From: Arthrobacter gengyunqii
GTDB taxonomy: Bacteria; Actinomycetota; Actinomycetes; Actinomycetales; Micrococcaceae
Length of the DNA stretch: 64,000 nt
Assembly (NCBI RefSeq): GCF_023022985.1
Contig: NZ_CP095461.1
Span: forward strand, 2,108,001 to 2,172,000
Direction: 5' to 3'
Under the pieces are notes generated by a model. The model did not search any database, was not told where the DNA came from, and saw only the letters and a list, made by a program, of their open reading frames with translations. Both the position numbers and the translations under genes were made by a program. The number at the start of each line of letters is the position of its first letter. Position 1 is the first letter of the stretch. Positions 1-10,650 of the stretch are shown here, in pieces.

Positions 1-965
1 AGCATGACGGCGCCGGTGACATACATGTGGTGGGCCCACACGGTCACGGACAGGGCTGCAATGGCAATCGTTGCGTAGACCAGGCCCTTGTAGCCGAAGA
101 TCGGCTTGCGGCTGAAGACCGGGAAGATCTCCGAGACGATGCCGAAGAACGGCAGGGCGATGATGTACACCTCGGGGTGGCCGAAGAACCAGAACAGGTG
201 CTGCCACAGGATGGCACCGCCGCGCTCGGGGTCAAAGATATGTGCTCCGAACCGCCGGTCCGCACCCAGTGCGAACAGTGCAGCCGCCAGCGGCGGGAAT
301 GCCATGAGGACCAGGATGGCCGTAACCAGCGTGTTCCAGGTGAAGATCGGCATGCGCCACATGGTCATGCCCGGGGCACGCATGCAGATGATGGTGGTGA
401 TGAAGTTGACCGCACCCAGGATGGTTCCGAAACCTGACAGGGCCAGGCCGAACACCCATAGATCCCCGCCGACCCCCGGAGAGAACGTGGTGTTGGACAG
501 CGGCGCATAGGCGAACCAGCCGAAGGAGGCGGCGCCCTGCGGGGTGATGAAGCCGGCAACGGCAATGGTGCTGCCGAAGAGGAAGAACCAGAACGCCAGG
601 GCGTTCAGGCGGGGGAAAGCGACGTCGGGAGCACCGATTTGCAGCGGCATCATGACGTTGGCAAAGCCGGAGAACAGCGGGGTGGCGAACATCAGCAGCA
701 TGACAGTGCCATGCATGGTGAACAGCTGGTTGTACTGTTCCTTGGTCTGCACAATCTGCATGCCGGGTTCAAACAGCTCGGCACGGATGACCAGGGCCAT
801 CACACCTGCGAGACAGAAGAAAATGAATGATGCGATCAGGTACATGTACCCGATGGTCTTGTGGTCAGTGGAAGTGATCCAGCTGACAATAATGCGCCCC
901 TTGGAGACGGGGACGACGCGCGGTGCAACCTGAGTTTCTTCCGAAGTGTATTCGAGAGTAGTCAC
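1..965 (-). CDS. ctaD: Cytochrome c oxidase subunit I (partial, N-terminal part)
   Basis: Catalytic subunit of the aa3-type terminal oxidase, an inner-membrane haem-copper protein that reduces O2 to water and pumps protons. Only the N-terminal ~320 residues are in the window; the gene runs off the left edge. The minus strand reads from a GTG at 965 preceded by GGAGG at 6-nt spacing. The translation begins [10 protein letters not shown] and contains the family motifs TMHGTVM (haem ligand region) and GHPEVYI, the CuB His and the cross-linked Tyr. It lies 9 nt downstream of ctaC on the same strand, so the two are surely co-transcribed. The family identity is beyond doubt. Confidence 0.96.
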   Translation of the reverse strand, partial: MTTLEYTSEETQVAPRVVPVSKGRIIVSWITSTDHKTIGYMYLIASFIFFCLAGVMALVIRAELFEPGMQIVQTKEQYNQLFTMHGTVMLLMFATPLFSGFANVMMPLQIGAPDVAFPRLNALAFWFFLFGSTIAVAGFITPQGAASFGWFAYAPLSNTTFSPGVGGDLWVFGLALSGFGTILGAVNFITTIICMRAPGMTMWRMPIFTWNTLVTAILVLMAFPPLAAALFALGADRRFGAHIFDPERGGAILWQHLFWFFGHPEVYIIALPFFGIVSEIFPVFSRKPIFGYKGLVYATIAIAALSVTVWAHHMYVTGAVM

Positions 966-974
966 AGCTTCCTC

Positions 975-1829
975 CTACCTCCTTACTTCGCTTGATTCTG
1001 AGTTGTACACGCGGTCGTACTCGGAGCCGACCTGACCGTCGGGCAGGGTAGCCACGTACGCGTCGTATTCGGCTTCCGAAACCACCTTGACGTTGAAGAG
1101 CATTTCCGAGTGGTACTCGCCGCAGAGTTCCGCGCACTTGCCCTCGTAGGTGCCTTCGATGCCGGGAGTGATGTTGATGTAGTTGGTGCGTCCCGGGTAA
1201 AGGTCCATCTTCTGCAGGAAGGCCGGAACCCAGAAGGAGTGCTGCACGTCGCGGGAGTTGAGCTGGAGCTCAACGGTCTGGTTGACCGGCAGGTACAGGG
1301 TCGGCATTTCCGACTCCGACTTTTCCTGGCCGTCCAGGTTCACCTGGACGTTGAGGTCATACTTGTCCTCGGTGACGTAGTTGAAGTCCCAGGACCACTG
1401 CTTTCCGCGGACGTCCACAACGACGTCGGGATCATCAACGCGCTCACTGATGGCGCGGATGTCCTGGTCAGTGAAGTAGAACAGCACCAAGACCATGAAC
1501 AGCGGGATGGCCGTGTAGAAGATCTCCAGGGGGAGGTTGTAGCTGAGCTGACGCGGGTAGCCGGTCTCATTCTTCCGGCGCCGGTAGGCGATGATGCACC
1601 AAAGAATCAGCGCCCAGGTGAGCACGCCAACAGCCAGTGCCGCGATCCATGAATTGACCCAGAGGTCCATGATGCGGCCGGTGTGGTTGGTGGTGTCGCG
1701 CTCTGTGGGCAACCATCCCCGTTGGGCTTCTGCTGAACAACCCGATAAAAACAACGCGCCGGCCGACGTTACGGCTGAGATCTTTAAGATCCTGGCGCGT
1801 CGGCTGCTGGTTCGGTCCTGCGAACTCAC
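975..1829 (-). CDS. ctaC: Cytochrome c oxidase subunit II
   Basis: Carries the binuclear CuA centre that accepts electrons from cytochrome c (in actinobacteria, from the bcc complex) and passes them to subunit I. It is 284 aa. An N-terminal signal with a lipobox (LFLSGC) suggests a lipid-anchored precursor. Two transmembrane helices follow (about residues 58-80 and 98-120), then the periplasmic cupredoxin domain. The CuA site is visible as CAELCGEYHSEM (C-x3-C-x3-H-x2-M). The GTG start at 1829 has AGAGGAAGGG upstream. It is the first gene of the ctaC-ctaD unit, and about 200 bp of non-coding DNA upstream must hold the promoter. Confidence 0.96.
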   Translation of the reverse strand: MSSQDRTSSRRARILKISAVTSAGALFLSGCSAEAQRGWLPTERDTTNHTGRIMDLWVNSWIAALAVGVLTWALILWCIIAYRRRKNETGYPRQLSYNLPLEIFYTAIPLFMVLVLFYFTDQDIRAISERVDDPDVVVDVRGKQWSWDFNYVTEDKYDLNVQVNLDGQEKSESEMPTLYLPVNQTVELQLNSRDVQHSFWVPAFLQKMDLYPGRTNYINITPGIEGTYEGKCAELCGEYHSEMLFNVKVVSEAEYDAYVATLPDGQVGSEYDRVYNSESSEVRR

Positions 1830-2002
1830 AGACGGCCCTTCCTCTTGTTACGTGCAAGTGCGGCACAGCGGGCAGACGAATCCCCAGCTGCGCACGATCA
1901 GTTTTACTACTACGTGTAGAGCTTACCCGCACGCGTGGCCATCCAGTGACAGACCGCACCGCGTCCTTGGCAAAATACCGTGTGTTACGGCCAACGGCCG
2001 AA

Positions 2003-2025
2003 GGCCCCGTCAGTGAAACGGGGCC
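2003..2025 (-). terminator. Probable terminator after erpA
   Basis: A perfect 8-bp inverted repeat (GGCCCCGT / ACGGGGCC, 7-nt loop) lies 13 bp beyond the erpA stop. There is no clear U tract, so termination strength is uncertain. Confidence 0.6.
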
Positions 2026-2037
2026 ACGGGACGCAGC

Positions 2038-2436
2038 TTAGTGGAAAGAGTCTCCGCAGGCACACGATCCGCCTGCGTTGGGGTTGTCGATGGTGAACCC
2101 CTGCTTGGAAATGGTGTCCTCGAAGTCGATCGAGGCGCCGGACAGGTACGGCACGCTCATCTTGTCGACAATGACCTCGACGCCGTCGAAGTCGCGGACG
2201 GCGTCGCCGTCCAGGACACGCTCGTCAAAGTACAGCTGGTAAATCAGGCCGGAACAGCCGCCGGGCTGAACGGCCACGCGAAGCCGCAGGTCCGTCCGGC
2301 CTTCCTGCTCCAGGAGGCTGCGGACCTTTCCCGCAGCAACCTCGGAGAGCGCAACTTCGTGGGTCGGCAGCTCTGCCTCGGGGGCGGTTGCCGCGGCATC
2401 CACGCCGGTGCCGGTTTCGCTGGTGGAAGTGCTCAT
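2038..2436 (-). CDS. erpA: A-type iron-sulfur cluster carrier (HesB/IscA/ErpA family)
   Basis: Small scaffold/carrier that passes Fe-S clusters to apoproteins in the cytosol. It is 132 aa: a ~25-residue Ala/Thr-rich acidic leader, then the Fe-S biosynthesis domain. The three conserved cysteines are present, one in QPGGCSGL and two in the C-terminal GGSCACGDSF. The motif VDKMSVPYLSGASIDF is typical of the family. The gene has its own hairpins on both sides, so it looks monocistronic. In actinobacteria it commonly lies near the cta genes. The symbol erpA is by family resemblance; iscA-type naming would be equally defensible. Confidence 0.93.
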   Translation of the reverse strand: MSTSTSETGTGVDAAATAPEAELPTHEVALSEVAAGKVRSLLEQEGRTDLRLRVAVQPGGCSGLIYQLYFDERVLDGDAVRDFDGVEVIVDKMSVPYLSGASIDFEDTISKQGFTIDNPNAGGSCACGDSFH

Positions 2437-2546
2437 TGCTTCTCTCTTTCCTCACGTGGACCGTGCACGGGAGGGCAGTTGCTCCCCCGAAGGCTCCGGG
2501 CCAGGTCCTTCTCCATGGTACGTCGGTGCTTACACCCAGACGCAAC

Positions 2547-2582
2547 GCGGCCGGGCACAAAAAGATTTCCGTGCCCGGCCGC
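2547..2582 (-). terminator. Terminator after the M20 dipeptidase gene
   Basis: A perfect 12-bp inverted repeat (GCGGCCGGGCAC / GTGCCCGGCCGC) with a 12-nt A/T-rich loop starts 25 bp downstream of the dipeptidase stop. Confidence 0.75.
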
Positions 2583-2606
2583 GGTGCCGCTGTGCAAAAT
2601 GACGGG

Positions 2607-4016
2607 CTAGGCCTTCGAAGCCTGTCCGAGGCTGGCCAGCAGCAGGGCCTCCGCCAGCACGGCGTTACGGAAATCACCAAGGTCCAGGGACTCATTGGCG
2701 CTGTGGGCACGTGAATCCGGGTCCTCAACGCCGGTGATCAGGATCTGCGCCGAGGGGAACAGCTCCGTCAGGTCGGCGATAAAGGGAATGGACCCGCCCA
2801 TTCCCGATTCCACCGGTTCGACGCCGCCCCAGGCTTCGCGCAGTGCCCACAGGGCGGTGCGCGCCGCCGGAGCGGAGGTGTCGGTGGCGAACGCCTGCCC
2901 CTGCTCCCCCGGGGTGAAGGTGACCTTCGCGCCAAACGGGGCATGTGCCTGGACATGGCGCTCGACGGCGGCCATGGCCGCTGCGGGGTCCTGTCCCGGC
3001 GCCAGGCGGAGACTGAACCTGGCACGCGCCTTGGGTGCGATGGTGTTGGAGGAAACGTCCACGGGCGTCACGTCCATTCCGATAATGGCCAGGGCGGGCT
3101 TGGTCCAGAGCCGGGAGGCAATGGATCCGGTGCCGGCCAGCCGGACGCCGTCGAGCACTGAGGAATCTTCGCGGAAGTCCGCTTCCTCGTATTCCACGGC
3201 GGCGGTGTCGGAGGCCACCAGGCCCTCAACGGCCACGTCGCCGGCGTCGTCGTGGAGGGTGGCAATCAGGCGCGCCAGCAGGGTGGGCGCATCCAGCACG
3301 GGTCCGCCGAACATGCCCGAATGCACGGCATGGTCCAACACCTGGACTTCGAAGGTTCCGTCCACAACTCCGCGGAGGCTGGTGGTCAGCGCAGGAACGC
3401 CCACCTTCCAGTTGCCGGAGTCTGCCACCACAATGACGTCCGCTTCGAGCAGGTCGCGGTAGGTTTCGAGGAAATCGCGGAACGTGGGCGATCCCGCTTC
3501 TTCCTCCCCTTCGATGAAGAGCGTGATGCCGACGCCGGAGTCCTCCCCCAGCACCGTATCCAATGCCCGGAGGGCGCCAATGTGGGCCATGATGCCTGCT
3601 TTGTCATCGGCCGCTCCGCGACCGTACAGCCGCCCGTTGCGTTCGGTGGCGACAAACGGTTCCGTTTCCCAGAGGGACAGGTCCCCGGGGGGCTGGACGT
3701 CGTGGTGCGCATACAGCAGCACGGTGGGCAAGCCGTCCCTGGCCGGACGGCGGGCGACGACGGCGGGGCCGCCGGGCTTGCCGTTGTTGTCCACCCGCAG
3801 GATCTGCACATCCGTGAGCCCGGCCCCGCGGATCAGCGCAGCCACTGCTTCGGCACTCTCATTGAGGCGTTCCGGATCAAAGGAGTCCCAGGCGATGCCC
3901 GGGATCGAGACGAGGGACTTGAGCTGCTCGACCGTGCGGGGGAAATCGGCCGCCACGGCGGAGCGCAGGGCATCCACATCGACTGACGGCGAAGGGGTTT
4001 CTGGTATCAAAGTCAT
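2607..4016 (-). CDS. M20 family metallopeptidase (dipeptidase)
   Basis: Cytosolic zinc-dependent exopeptidase of the M20/ArgE-DapE-CPG2 family, probably hydrolysing dipeptides. I start it at the ATG at 4016 (MTLIPETPSP), giving 469 aa, because residues further upstream look non-coding. The metal-binding motifs are in order: YAHHDVQPPGD, YGRGAADDKAG, EGEEEAGSP, a later ADSGNWKVG, and the C-terminal SAHSANESLD with the last His ligand. The dimerisation (lid) domain lies between. It stands alone, with a strong terminator after it and a divergent DUF3043 gene upstream. Exact peptide specificity cannot be read from the sequence. Confidence 0.92.
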   Translation of the reverse strand: MTLIPETPSPSVDVDALRSAVAADFPRTVEQLKSLVSIPGIAWDSFDPERLNESAEAVAALIRGAGLTDVQILRVDNNGKPGGPAVVARRPARDGLPTVLLYAHHDVQPPGDLSLWETEPFVATERNGRLYGRGAADDKAGIMAHIGALRALDTVLGEDSGVGITLFIEGEEEAGSPTFRDFLETYRDLLEADVIVVADSGNWKVGVPALTTSLRGVVDGTFEVQVLDHAVHSGMFGGPVLDAPTLLARLIATLHDDAGDVAVEGLVASDTAAVEYEEADFREDSSVLDGVRLAGTGSIASRLWTKPALAIIGMDVTPVDVSSNTIAPKARARFSLRLAPGQDPAAAMAAVERHVQAHAPFGAKVTFTPGEQGQAFATDTSAPAARTALWALREAWGGVEPVESGMGGSIPFIADLTELFPSAQILITGVEDPDSRAHSANESLDLGDFRNAVLAEALLLASLGQASKA

Positions 4017-4112
4017 AACAAAACAGTACATGCGCAACGCCGGGCCGCGCAGGGACGGTGAACAGCCTCCGCACGCGGCCACCATCCGCCGGCGTCAAGG
4101 TATCCTAGAGGG

Positions 4113-4712
4113 GTGTTCGGACGAAAGAATGAAGCGCCCACCGCGCAGGAAACTGTGGACCAGGCTGCTGCGGCAGCCCAGACCAGCTCAGCCCGCACGG
4201 CCGCGGGGAAGGGAGTTCCCACCCCCAAGCGCCGGGACCAGGTCGCAGCGCGCCAGCGCCCGCTGGTTCCCACGGACCGCAAGGCGGCCAAGAACGCAAG
4301 CCGCGAAGCCATGCGCGAGGAACGCCTGAAGACCCGTGCCGCGCTCGACACCGGCGACGAGCGCTACCTTCCGCTGCGTGACAAGGGACCGCAGCGCCGG
4401 TTCATCCGCGACGTAGTGGACTCCCGCTGGAACCTCGGCGAATTCGTCATGATCGCCGCCCTCGTGTTTGTGGTGGTCAGCTTTATCCAGAACCTCACCG
4501 TGCAGAGCATTGTCATGCTGGCCTTCTGGGTATTGATCCTGGCGGTCATCCTCGACAGCTTCATCCTGCGGGCACTCATCCGCCGCCGCCTGACCGACAA
4601 GTTCGGCGGCCCCAATTCCGGTGACGTCTGGTACGGCGTCTCCCGCGCCCTGCAGCTGCGCCGCTTCCGTCTTCCGAAGGCACAGGTCAAGCGCGGCGAA
4701 AAGCCCGCATAG
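4113..4712 (+). CDS. DUF3043 family membrane protein
   Basis: Actinobacteria-restricted protein of unknown function, 199 aa. The N-terminal ~85 residues are charged and rich in Lys/Arg/Ala (KAAKNASREAMREERLKTR). Two close transmembrane segments follow (about residues 110-130 and 135-155), then a basic C-terminal tail. The GTG start at 4113 (MFGRKNEAPT) follows CTAGAGGG. The region before it is shared with the divergent dipeptidase gene, and a strong terminator follows. No function is assigned. Confidence 0.88.
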   Translation: MFGRKNEAPTAQETVDQAAAAAQTSSARTAAGKGVPTPKRRDQVAARQRPLVPTDRKAAKNASREAMREERLKTRAALDTGDERYLPLRDKGPQRRFIRDVVDSRWNLGEFVMIAALVFVVVSFIQNLTVQSIVMLAFWVLILAVILDSFILRALIRRRLTDKFGGPNSGDVWYGVSRALQLRRFRLPKAQVKRGEKPA

Positions 4713-4765
4713 GCACTGCCTTCAAAGGCAGTTTAGGACTGCACAGTACTTCAAGATTGAACACA

Positions 4766-4808
4766 GGAAGGGCTGCTCCCCCGGATCTCCAGGGGAAGCA
4801 GCCCTTCC
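4766..4808 (+). terminator. Rho-independent terminator after the DUF3043 gene
   Basis: A long stem (GGAAGGGCTGCTCCCC pairing with GGGGAAGCAGCCCTTCC, one bulged A) is followed directly by TTTTGTG. This is a textbook terminator between convergent DUF3043 and pyrD. Confidence 0.88.
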
Positions 4809-4834
4809 TTTTGTGTTGCTTCCGGCCTTTGGCG

Positions 4835-5905
4835 TTACCTCCGGGTGCGGGCCAGTTCCCGGTTGATCCGGGCGGCCCAGAACGGACCTTCATAGAGGAA
4901 AGCGGTGTAGCCCTGCACCAGGGTTGCCCCCGCTGCCAGGCGTTCGCGCACGTCCGCTGCGGTTTCCACACCGCCCACGGAAATGATGACGGGACCGTTG
5001 GGACCCAGAGCCGCGTGCAGCCGTTGAAGCACTTCCACGGACCGGCGGCGCAGGGGTGCACCGCTGAGTCCGCCCACTCCACAGTCCGTGACCTTGTGCG
5101 GATCAGTCACCAGGTTTTCGCGGGTGACGGTGGTGTTGGTGGCGACCACGCCGTCGAGGCCGAGATCCAGGGCCAGCCGGGCGACGTCGTCAATATCCTC
5201 ATCGGTGAGGTCGGGCGCAATTTTCACCAGCAGGGGCACATGCCGTCCGGCCGCGTCGTCGGCTGCGGCAGCCACGGCTGACAGCAGCGGCCGCAGCGAC
5301 TCAATGTTCTGCAGCAGGCGCAGTCCCGGCGTATTGGGCGAGGACACGTTGACCACGAGGTAGTCGGCCTGCGGGGCGAGTTCCCGCGTGCTGGTCAGGT
5401 AATCGTCCACCGCATCGGCCAGGTCCACGGCCTTGGTTTTGCCGATGTTGACGCCAATGACCGGCCGCTTGGCACCCCAGGCCCGCTCGAGCGCGCGCCG
5501 GGCACGCGCCACGCGGGGGGCGACGGCGGCGGCGCCGTCATTGTTGAAGCCCATCCGGTTGATCACGGCACGGTCCTCCACCAGCCGGAACAGCCGAGGC
5601 TTGGGGTTTCCCGGTTGGGCGCGCCCGGTCACGGTGCCGATTTCCACGTGGCCGAAGCCCATGTTGCCCAGCGCGACAATGCCCGAGCCTTCCTTGTCGA
5701 AACCGGCAGCCAAACCAAACGGGGAGGGAAAATCGAGCCCGAGGGCCTGCACACGCAGCTCCGGCGAAGGTTTCATCAGGCGGCGCATCAGCGGCGCGGC
5801 AGGGGTGAACGCCGCAGCCTTGATCAGGTCGAAACCAATTTTGTGGGCCTTTTCGGGATCCATGCCGGCAAAAACGACACGGAAGAAGGCGGGGTAGACG
5901 CGCAT
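4835..5905 (-). CDS. pyrD: Dihydroorotate dehydrogenase (quinone), class 2
   Basis: FMN enzyme of pyrimidine synthesis that oxidises dihydroorotate to orotate and reduces membrane quinone. It is 356 aa from the ATG at 5905 (MRVYPAFFRV); the open frame extends upstream but is shadow. The N-terminal helical membrane-associating segment typical of class 2 is present. The substrate/FMN loop reads VNVSSPNTPG, with Ser rather than Cys as the expected catalytic base. IGVNIGKTK and the C-terminal GATLVQGYTAF phosphate-binding part are visible. It stands alone, convergent with DUF3043 and divergent from an alpha/beta hydrolase. Confidence 0.96.
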   Translation of the reverse strand: MRVYPAFFRVVFAGMDPEKAHKIGFDLIKAAAFTPAAPLMRRLMKPSPELRVQALGLDFPSPFGLAAGFDKEGSGIVALGNMGFGHVEIGTVTGRAQPGNPKPRLFRLVEDRAVINRMGFNNDGAAAVAPRVARARRALERAWGAKRPVIGVNIGKTKAVDLADAVDDYLTSTRELAPQADYLVVNVSSPNTPGLRLLQNIESLRPLLSAVAAAADDAAGRHVPLLVKIAPDLTDEDIDDVARLALDLGLDGVVATNTTVTRENLVTDPHKVTDCGVGGLSGAPLRRRSVEVLQRLHAALGPNGPVIISVGGVETAADVRERLAAGATLVQGYTAFLYEGPFWAARINRELARTRR

Positions 5906-6027
5906 GATTTCATGCTTCCACTGCGGGGACGCTGCACCAAATTCCGGGTCGGTACACCGTCTCGGGTTACGCTCCGGACCACTCCGCCGCAGATGGACGC
6001 CGCCGGCTCCTGTAGGAAGATGGAGGG

Positions 6028-7092
6028 ATGGATGCGCAGTGGAGAACGGATTTTCTGGGGACAGGCTACCAGTGCCTGACCCTGGAACTGGGTGAAGACG
6101 ACGAAGGTCCCATTGTCGCCACTCTGGTCTCCCACGCTCCCAAGCCGCCGCCTCCGCCCACCGTTGCCGGCCGCGCACGGGAACTCCTGCACCGACTGCG
6201 CGCTCCCGTTGCGCCTGAACCGGTGCAGGCCGTCCTGTACATCCACGGGTGGACCGACTACTTTTTCCAGACCGAGCTGGCGGACTTTTGGGCCGGACTG
6301 GGGGTGGCGTTCTACGCACTGGATTTGCGCAAGTACGGCCGCAGCCTCCGCCCCGGGCAGACCGCGGGGTACATCACTGACCTGCAGGAGTACGACGCTG
6401 ACATCGAGGCGGCGATGGCTGCCCTCACGGACCACATACGGTCCAGCCGGGAAGCGGACACCCCGGTGCGGATCAGCCTGATGGCCCATTCCACCGGCGG
6501 GCTGGTTGCCTCGCTCTGGGCGCACCGTCACCCCGGACGCATTGAGGCACTGATCCTGAACAGCCCCTGGTTGGAGCTGCGGGGTTCGTGGATCGTGCGC
6601 ACTGCCACCGCCGGACTGCTGGAGCCGCTGGCGCGCCTGCGGCCCAAGGCTCGGCTGAAGGTGCCCGAGCTCACCAATTACTGGCGCAGCATCAGCCGCC
6701 AGGGCGACGGTGAATGGGACCTGGATCCGCAGCTGAGGCCGCCCTCCAGCTGGCCGATCCGGGCCGGCTGGATCAGTGCGGTGCTCAACGGGCATGCCCA
6801 GGTGGCGCGGGGGCTGGATATCCGGGTGCCGATCCTGCTGCTGGCCTCAGCCACGTCCACGGTGGCCGTCTCCTGGACTGAGACGATGAAAACCTCGGAC
6901 AGCGTCCTGGACGTGAACCTCATGGTGCAGCGGGGACTGCTGCTGGGGCCGCAGGTTACCGTCTGCCGGTTCGACGACGCCCTGCACGATGTGCTGCTCT
7001 CTTCGCTGCCGGTGCGTCGGCGGGTGTACGGCAAGCTCGAGCAGTGGGCGCGGGCGTTTGTCCTGAAGCCGGAGAGAAGCGCACGGTCCTGA
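6028..7092 (+). CDS. Alpha/beta hydrolase (serine aminopeptidase S33-like)
   Basis: 354 aa cytosolic hydrolase, resembling monoacylglycerol-lipase-type proteins. The ATG at 6028 follows GGAGGG. Visible features are the oxyanion region YIHGWTDYFFQ, the DLRKYGRSLRPGQ strand, the nucleophile elbow MAHSTGGLVAS (Ser in A-H-S-T-G-G), and a likely catalytic His near FDDALHDVLLS at the C-terminus. There is no signal peptide. The substrate is unknown; a lipid or ester is the usual guess for this group. It is transcribed alone between pyrD (divergent) and uppS (convergent). Confidence 0.88.
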   Translation: MDAQWRTDFLGTGYQCLTLELGEDDEGPIVATLVSHAPKPPPPPTVAGRARELLHRLRAPVAPEPVQAVLYIHGWTDYFFQTELADFWAGLGVAFYALDLRKYGRSLRPGQTAGYITDLQEYDADIEAAMAALTDHIRSSREADTPVRISLMAHSTGGLVASLWAHRHPGRIEALILNSPWLELRGSWIVRTATAGLLEPLARLRPKARLKVPELTNYWRSISRQGDGEWDLDPQLRPPSSWPIRAGWISAVLNGHAQVARGLDIRVPILLLASATSTVAVSWTETMKTSDSVLDVNLMVQRGLLLGPQVTVCRFDDALHDVLLSSLPVRRRVYGKLEQWARAFVLKPERSARS

Positions 7093-7108
7093 CAAAAACA
7101 GCGCAGGC

Positions 7109-7903
7109 CTAGGCCGGAGCGGCCTGATCCACCGCTCCTCCATACCGCCGGTCCCGGCGGGCGTAGATTTCCACCGCTTCCCAGAGGGTGCGGCGATCCA
7201 CATCCGGCCAGAGGGTGTCCATGAACACCATTTCCGCATAGGCGGACTGCCAGAGCATGAAGTTGGACAGCCGCTGCTCGCCGGAGGTCCGCAGGAACAG
7301 GTCAACGTCCGGCAGGTCCGGTTCATCCAGATATTTTTGGATGGTCTTTTCCGTGATGGAGCCGGGGCGCAGCTTGCCGCGCGCCACGTCGGCGGCAATC
7401 GCGGACACGGCATCGGTGATTTCGGCCCGGCCGCCGTAGTTTACGCACATGTTCAAGGTGCACACGGTGTTGTCTTTAGTGGCCTCTTCGGCGATTTCCA
7501 GTTCCTTCACCACGGACTGCCAGAGGCGCGGACGGCGCCCCGACCAGCGGATCCGCACCCCCCACTCACTGAGCTGATCCCGTTGCCGGCGCAGCACGTC
7601 GCGGCTGAAGCCCATGAGGAAGCGGACTTCTTCCGGGGAACGCTTCCAGTTCTCGGTGGAGAAGGCGTAGACGGACACGTGCCGGATGCCCATCTCCACG
7701 GCGCCGGCCATCACGTCCAGCAGCGCCGCCTCGCCTGCCCGGTGCCCTTCGGTGCGCGGCAGTCCGCGCTGGTTGGCCCAGCGTCCGTTGCCGTCCATCA
7801 CGATTGCCACGTGCCGGGGCACCAGATCGGCGGGCACGGCCGGGGGCACCGCACCGGAGGGGTGCGGTGCGGGACGGACCGGTGCTGGGGACTTTGAACG
7901 CAC
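7109..7903 (-). CDS. uppS: Isoprenyl transferase (undecaprenyl diphosphate synthase)
   Basis: cis-Prenyltransferase that makes the C55 (or C50) lipid carrier for cell-wall synthesis. The hallmark DGNGRWA sits in [16 protein letters not shown], followed by [10 protein letters not shown] and [22 protein letters not shown] place the start at GTG 7903, just after the recO stop, giving 264 aa. A start further upstream would run into recO coding sequence. The tight spacing with recO marks a recO-uppS operon, the usual actinobacterial order. Confidence 0.95.
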   Translation of the reverse strand: MRSKSPAPVRPAPHPSGAVPPAVPADLVPRHVAIVMDGNGRWANQRGLPRTEGHRAGEAALLDVMAGAVEMGIRHVSVYAFSTENWKRSPEEVRFLMGFSRDVLRRQRDQLSEWGVRIRWSGRRPRLWQSVVKELEIAEEATKDNTVCTLNMCVNYGGRAEITDAVSAIAADVARGKLRPGSITEKTIQKYLDEPDLPDVDLFLRTSGEQRLSNFMLWQSAYAEMVFMDTLWPDVDRRTLWEAVEIYARRDRRYGGAVDQAAPA

Positions 7904-7905
7904 GT

Positions 7906-8658
7906 TCAGACACGCTCCACATGTTGAAGGGATTTGACGACCCGTTCCAGGTGCCATTGAAGGTAGCCGCCCACGAGGCCGGCGGATTCACGGCGGGCCT
8001 GCTGTCCGGCGGCATCGGCGGTTGGCCAGTCCCCGGAGAGCAGGGCAGCCAGCAGCACCATGGTGTCGGGCGAGGGTGATGCCGATCCGGGCGGACGGCA
8101 GGCGGAGCAGACGGCCCCGCCCAGGGCGGCCGAAAACGCAGTGTGCGGGCCCGGCGCACCGCAGCGGGCGCAGACGGTGAAGCTGGGTGCCCAGCCGGCG
8201 GTGGCCAGGGCCCGCAGCAGGTAAGAGTCAAGGATGAGTTCCGGAGCGTGGGCTCCGCGGTTCAGTGCCGCCAGGGCGCCGATGACCAGGCGATAGTGGG
8301 CGTTGGCTGACTCGCCGTCGACGTCGGTCAGCCGCTCAGCAGTTTCCGCAATGGCGGCCGCCGCAGTGTAGCGCGCATAGTCCGAGGCAATGCCGTGCCC
8401 GTAGGCGCCCAGCGTTGTTGCCTGAGTGACGATATCCAGGTTGCGTCCCGAAGAGAGCTGCAGGTCCGCCACCATGAAAGGTTCCAGCCGGGCACCGAAC
8501 TTGCTGGAGGTGCGGCGCACACCCTTGGCCACCGCCCGTACCTGTCCGTGGCTGCGTGTGAGCAGCACCAGGATCCGGTCTGCTTCGCCCAGTTTGTGGG
8601 TGCGCAGGATGACGCCCTCGTCCCGGTACGTCCGGGATGCAAATGATTTTCCTGCCAC
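7906..8658 (-). CDS. recO: DNA repair protein RecO
   Basis: Recombination mediator that works with RecR/RecF to load RecA on SSB-coated single-strand DNA. It is 250 aa: an N-terminal OB fold ([20 protein letters not shown] is diagnostic), a helical middle, and a zinc motif built from CARCG and CSAC around residues 163-187. The start at ATG 8658 gives [11 protein letters not shown]. It is the upstream gene of the recO-uppS pair and is preceded by the leuA terminator. Confidence 0.95.
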   Translation of the reverse strand: MAGKSFASRTYRDEGVILRTHKLGEADRILVLLTRSHGQVRAVAKGVRRTSSKFGARLEPFMVADLQLSSGRNLDIVTQATTLGAYGHGIASDYARYTAAAAIAETAERLTDVDGESANAHYRLVIGALAALNRGAHAPELILDSYLLRALATAGWAPSFTVCARCGAPGPHTAFSAALGGAVCSACRPPGSASPSPDTMVLLAALLSGDWPTADAAGQQARRESAGLVGGYLQWHLERVVKSLQHVERV

Positions 8659-8684
8659 GGACCCTATTTTCCCACGTTTAAAGG

Positions 8685-8732
8685 CTGCAGCGGCGCACCC
8701 GGGCCCACAGGCTCCGGGCGCGCCCGCTGCAG
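8685..8732 (-). terminator. Probable terminator after leuA
   Basis: An inverted repeat with 9-bp perfect arms (CTGCAGCGG / CCGCTGCAG) and further GC pairing inside lies between leuA and recO. On the minus strand it is followed by CCTTTAAACG, only a weak T tract. Confidence 0.5.
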
Positions 8733-8740
8733 GGAGTGCG

Positions 8741-10611
<1,871 letters not shown>

Positions 10612-10650
10612 GTGACCACCCTAACAGCGGGGCAGGGGGCAACCCAATTG

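Noticed and set aside
1830..2002. Possible small gene between ctaC and erpA
   Set aside because: Frames here are extensions of shadows without ribosome sites; the region most likely holds the ctaC promoter and leader.
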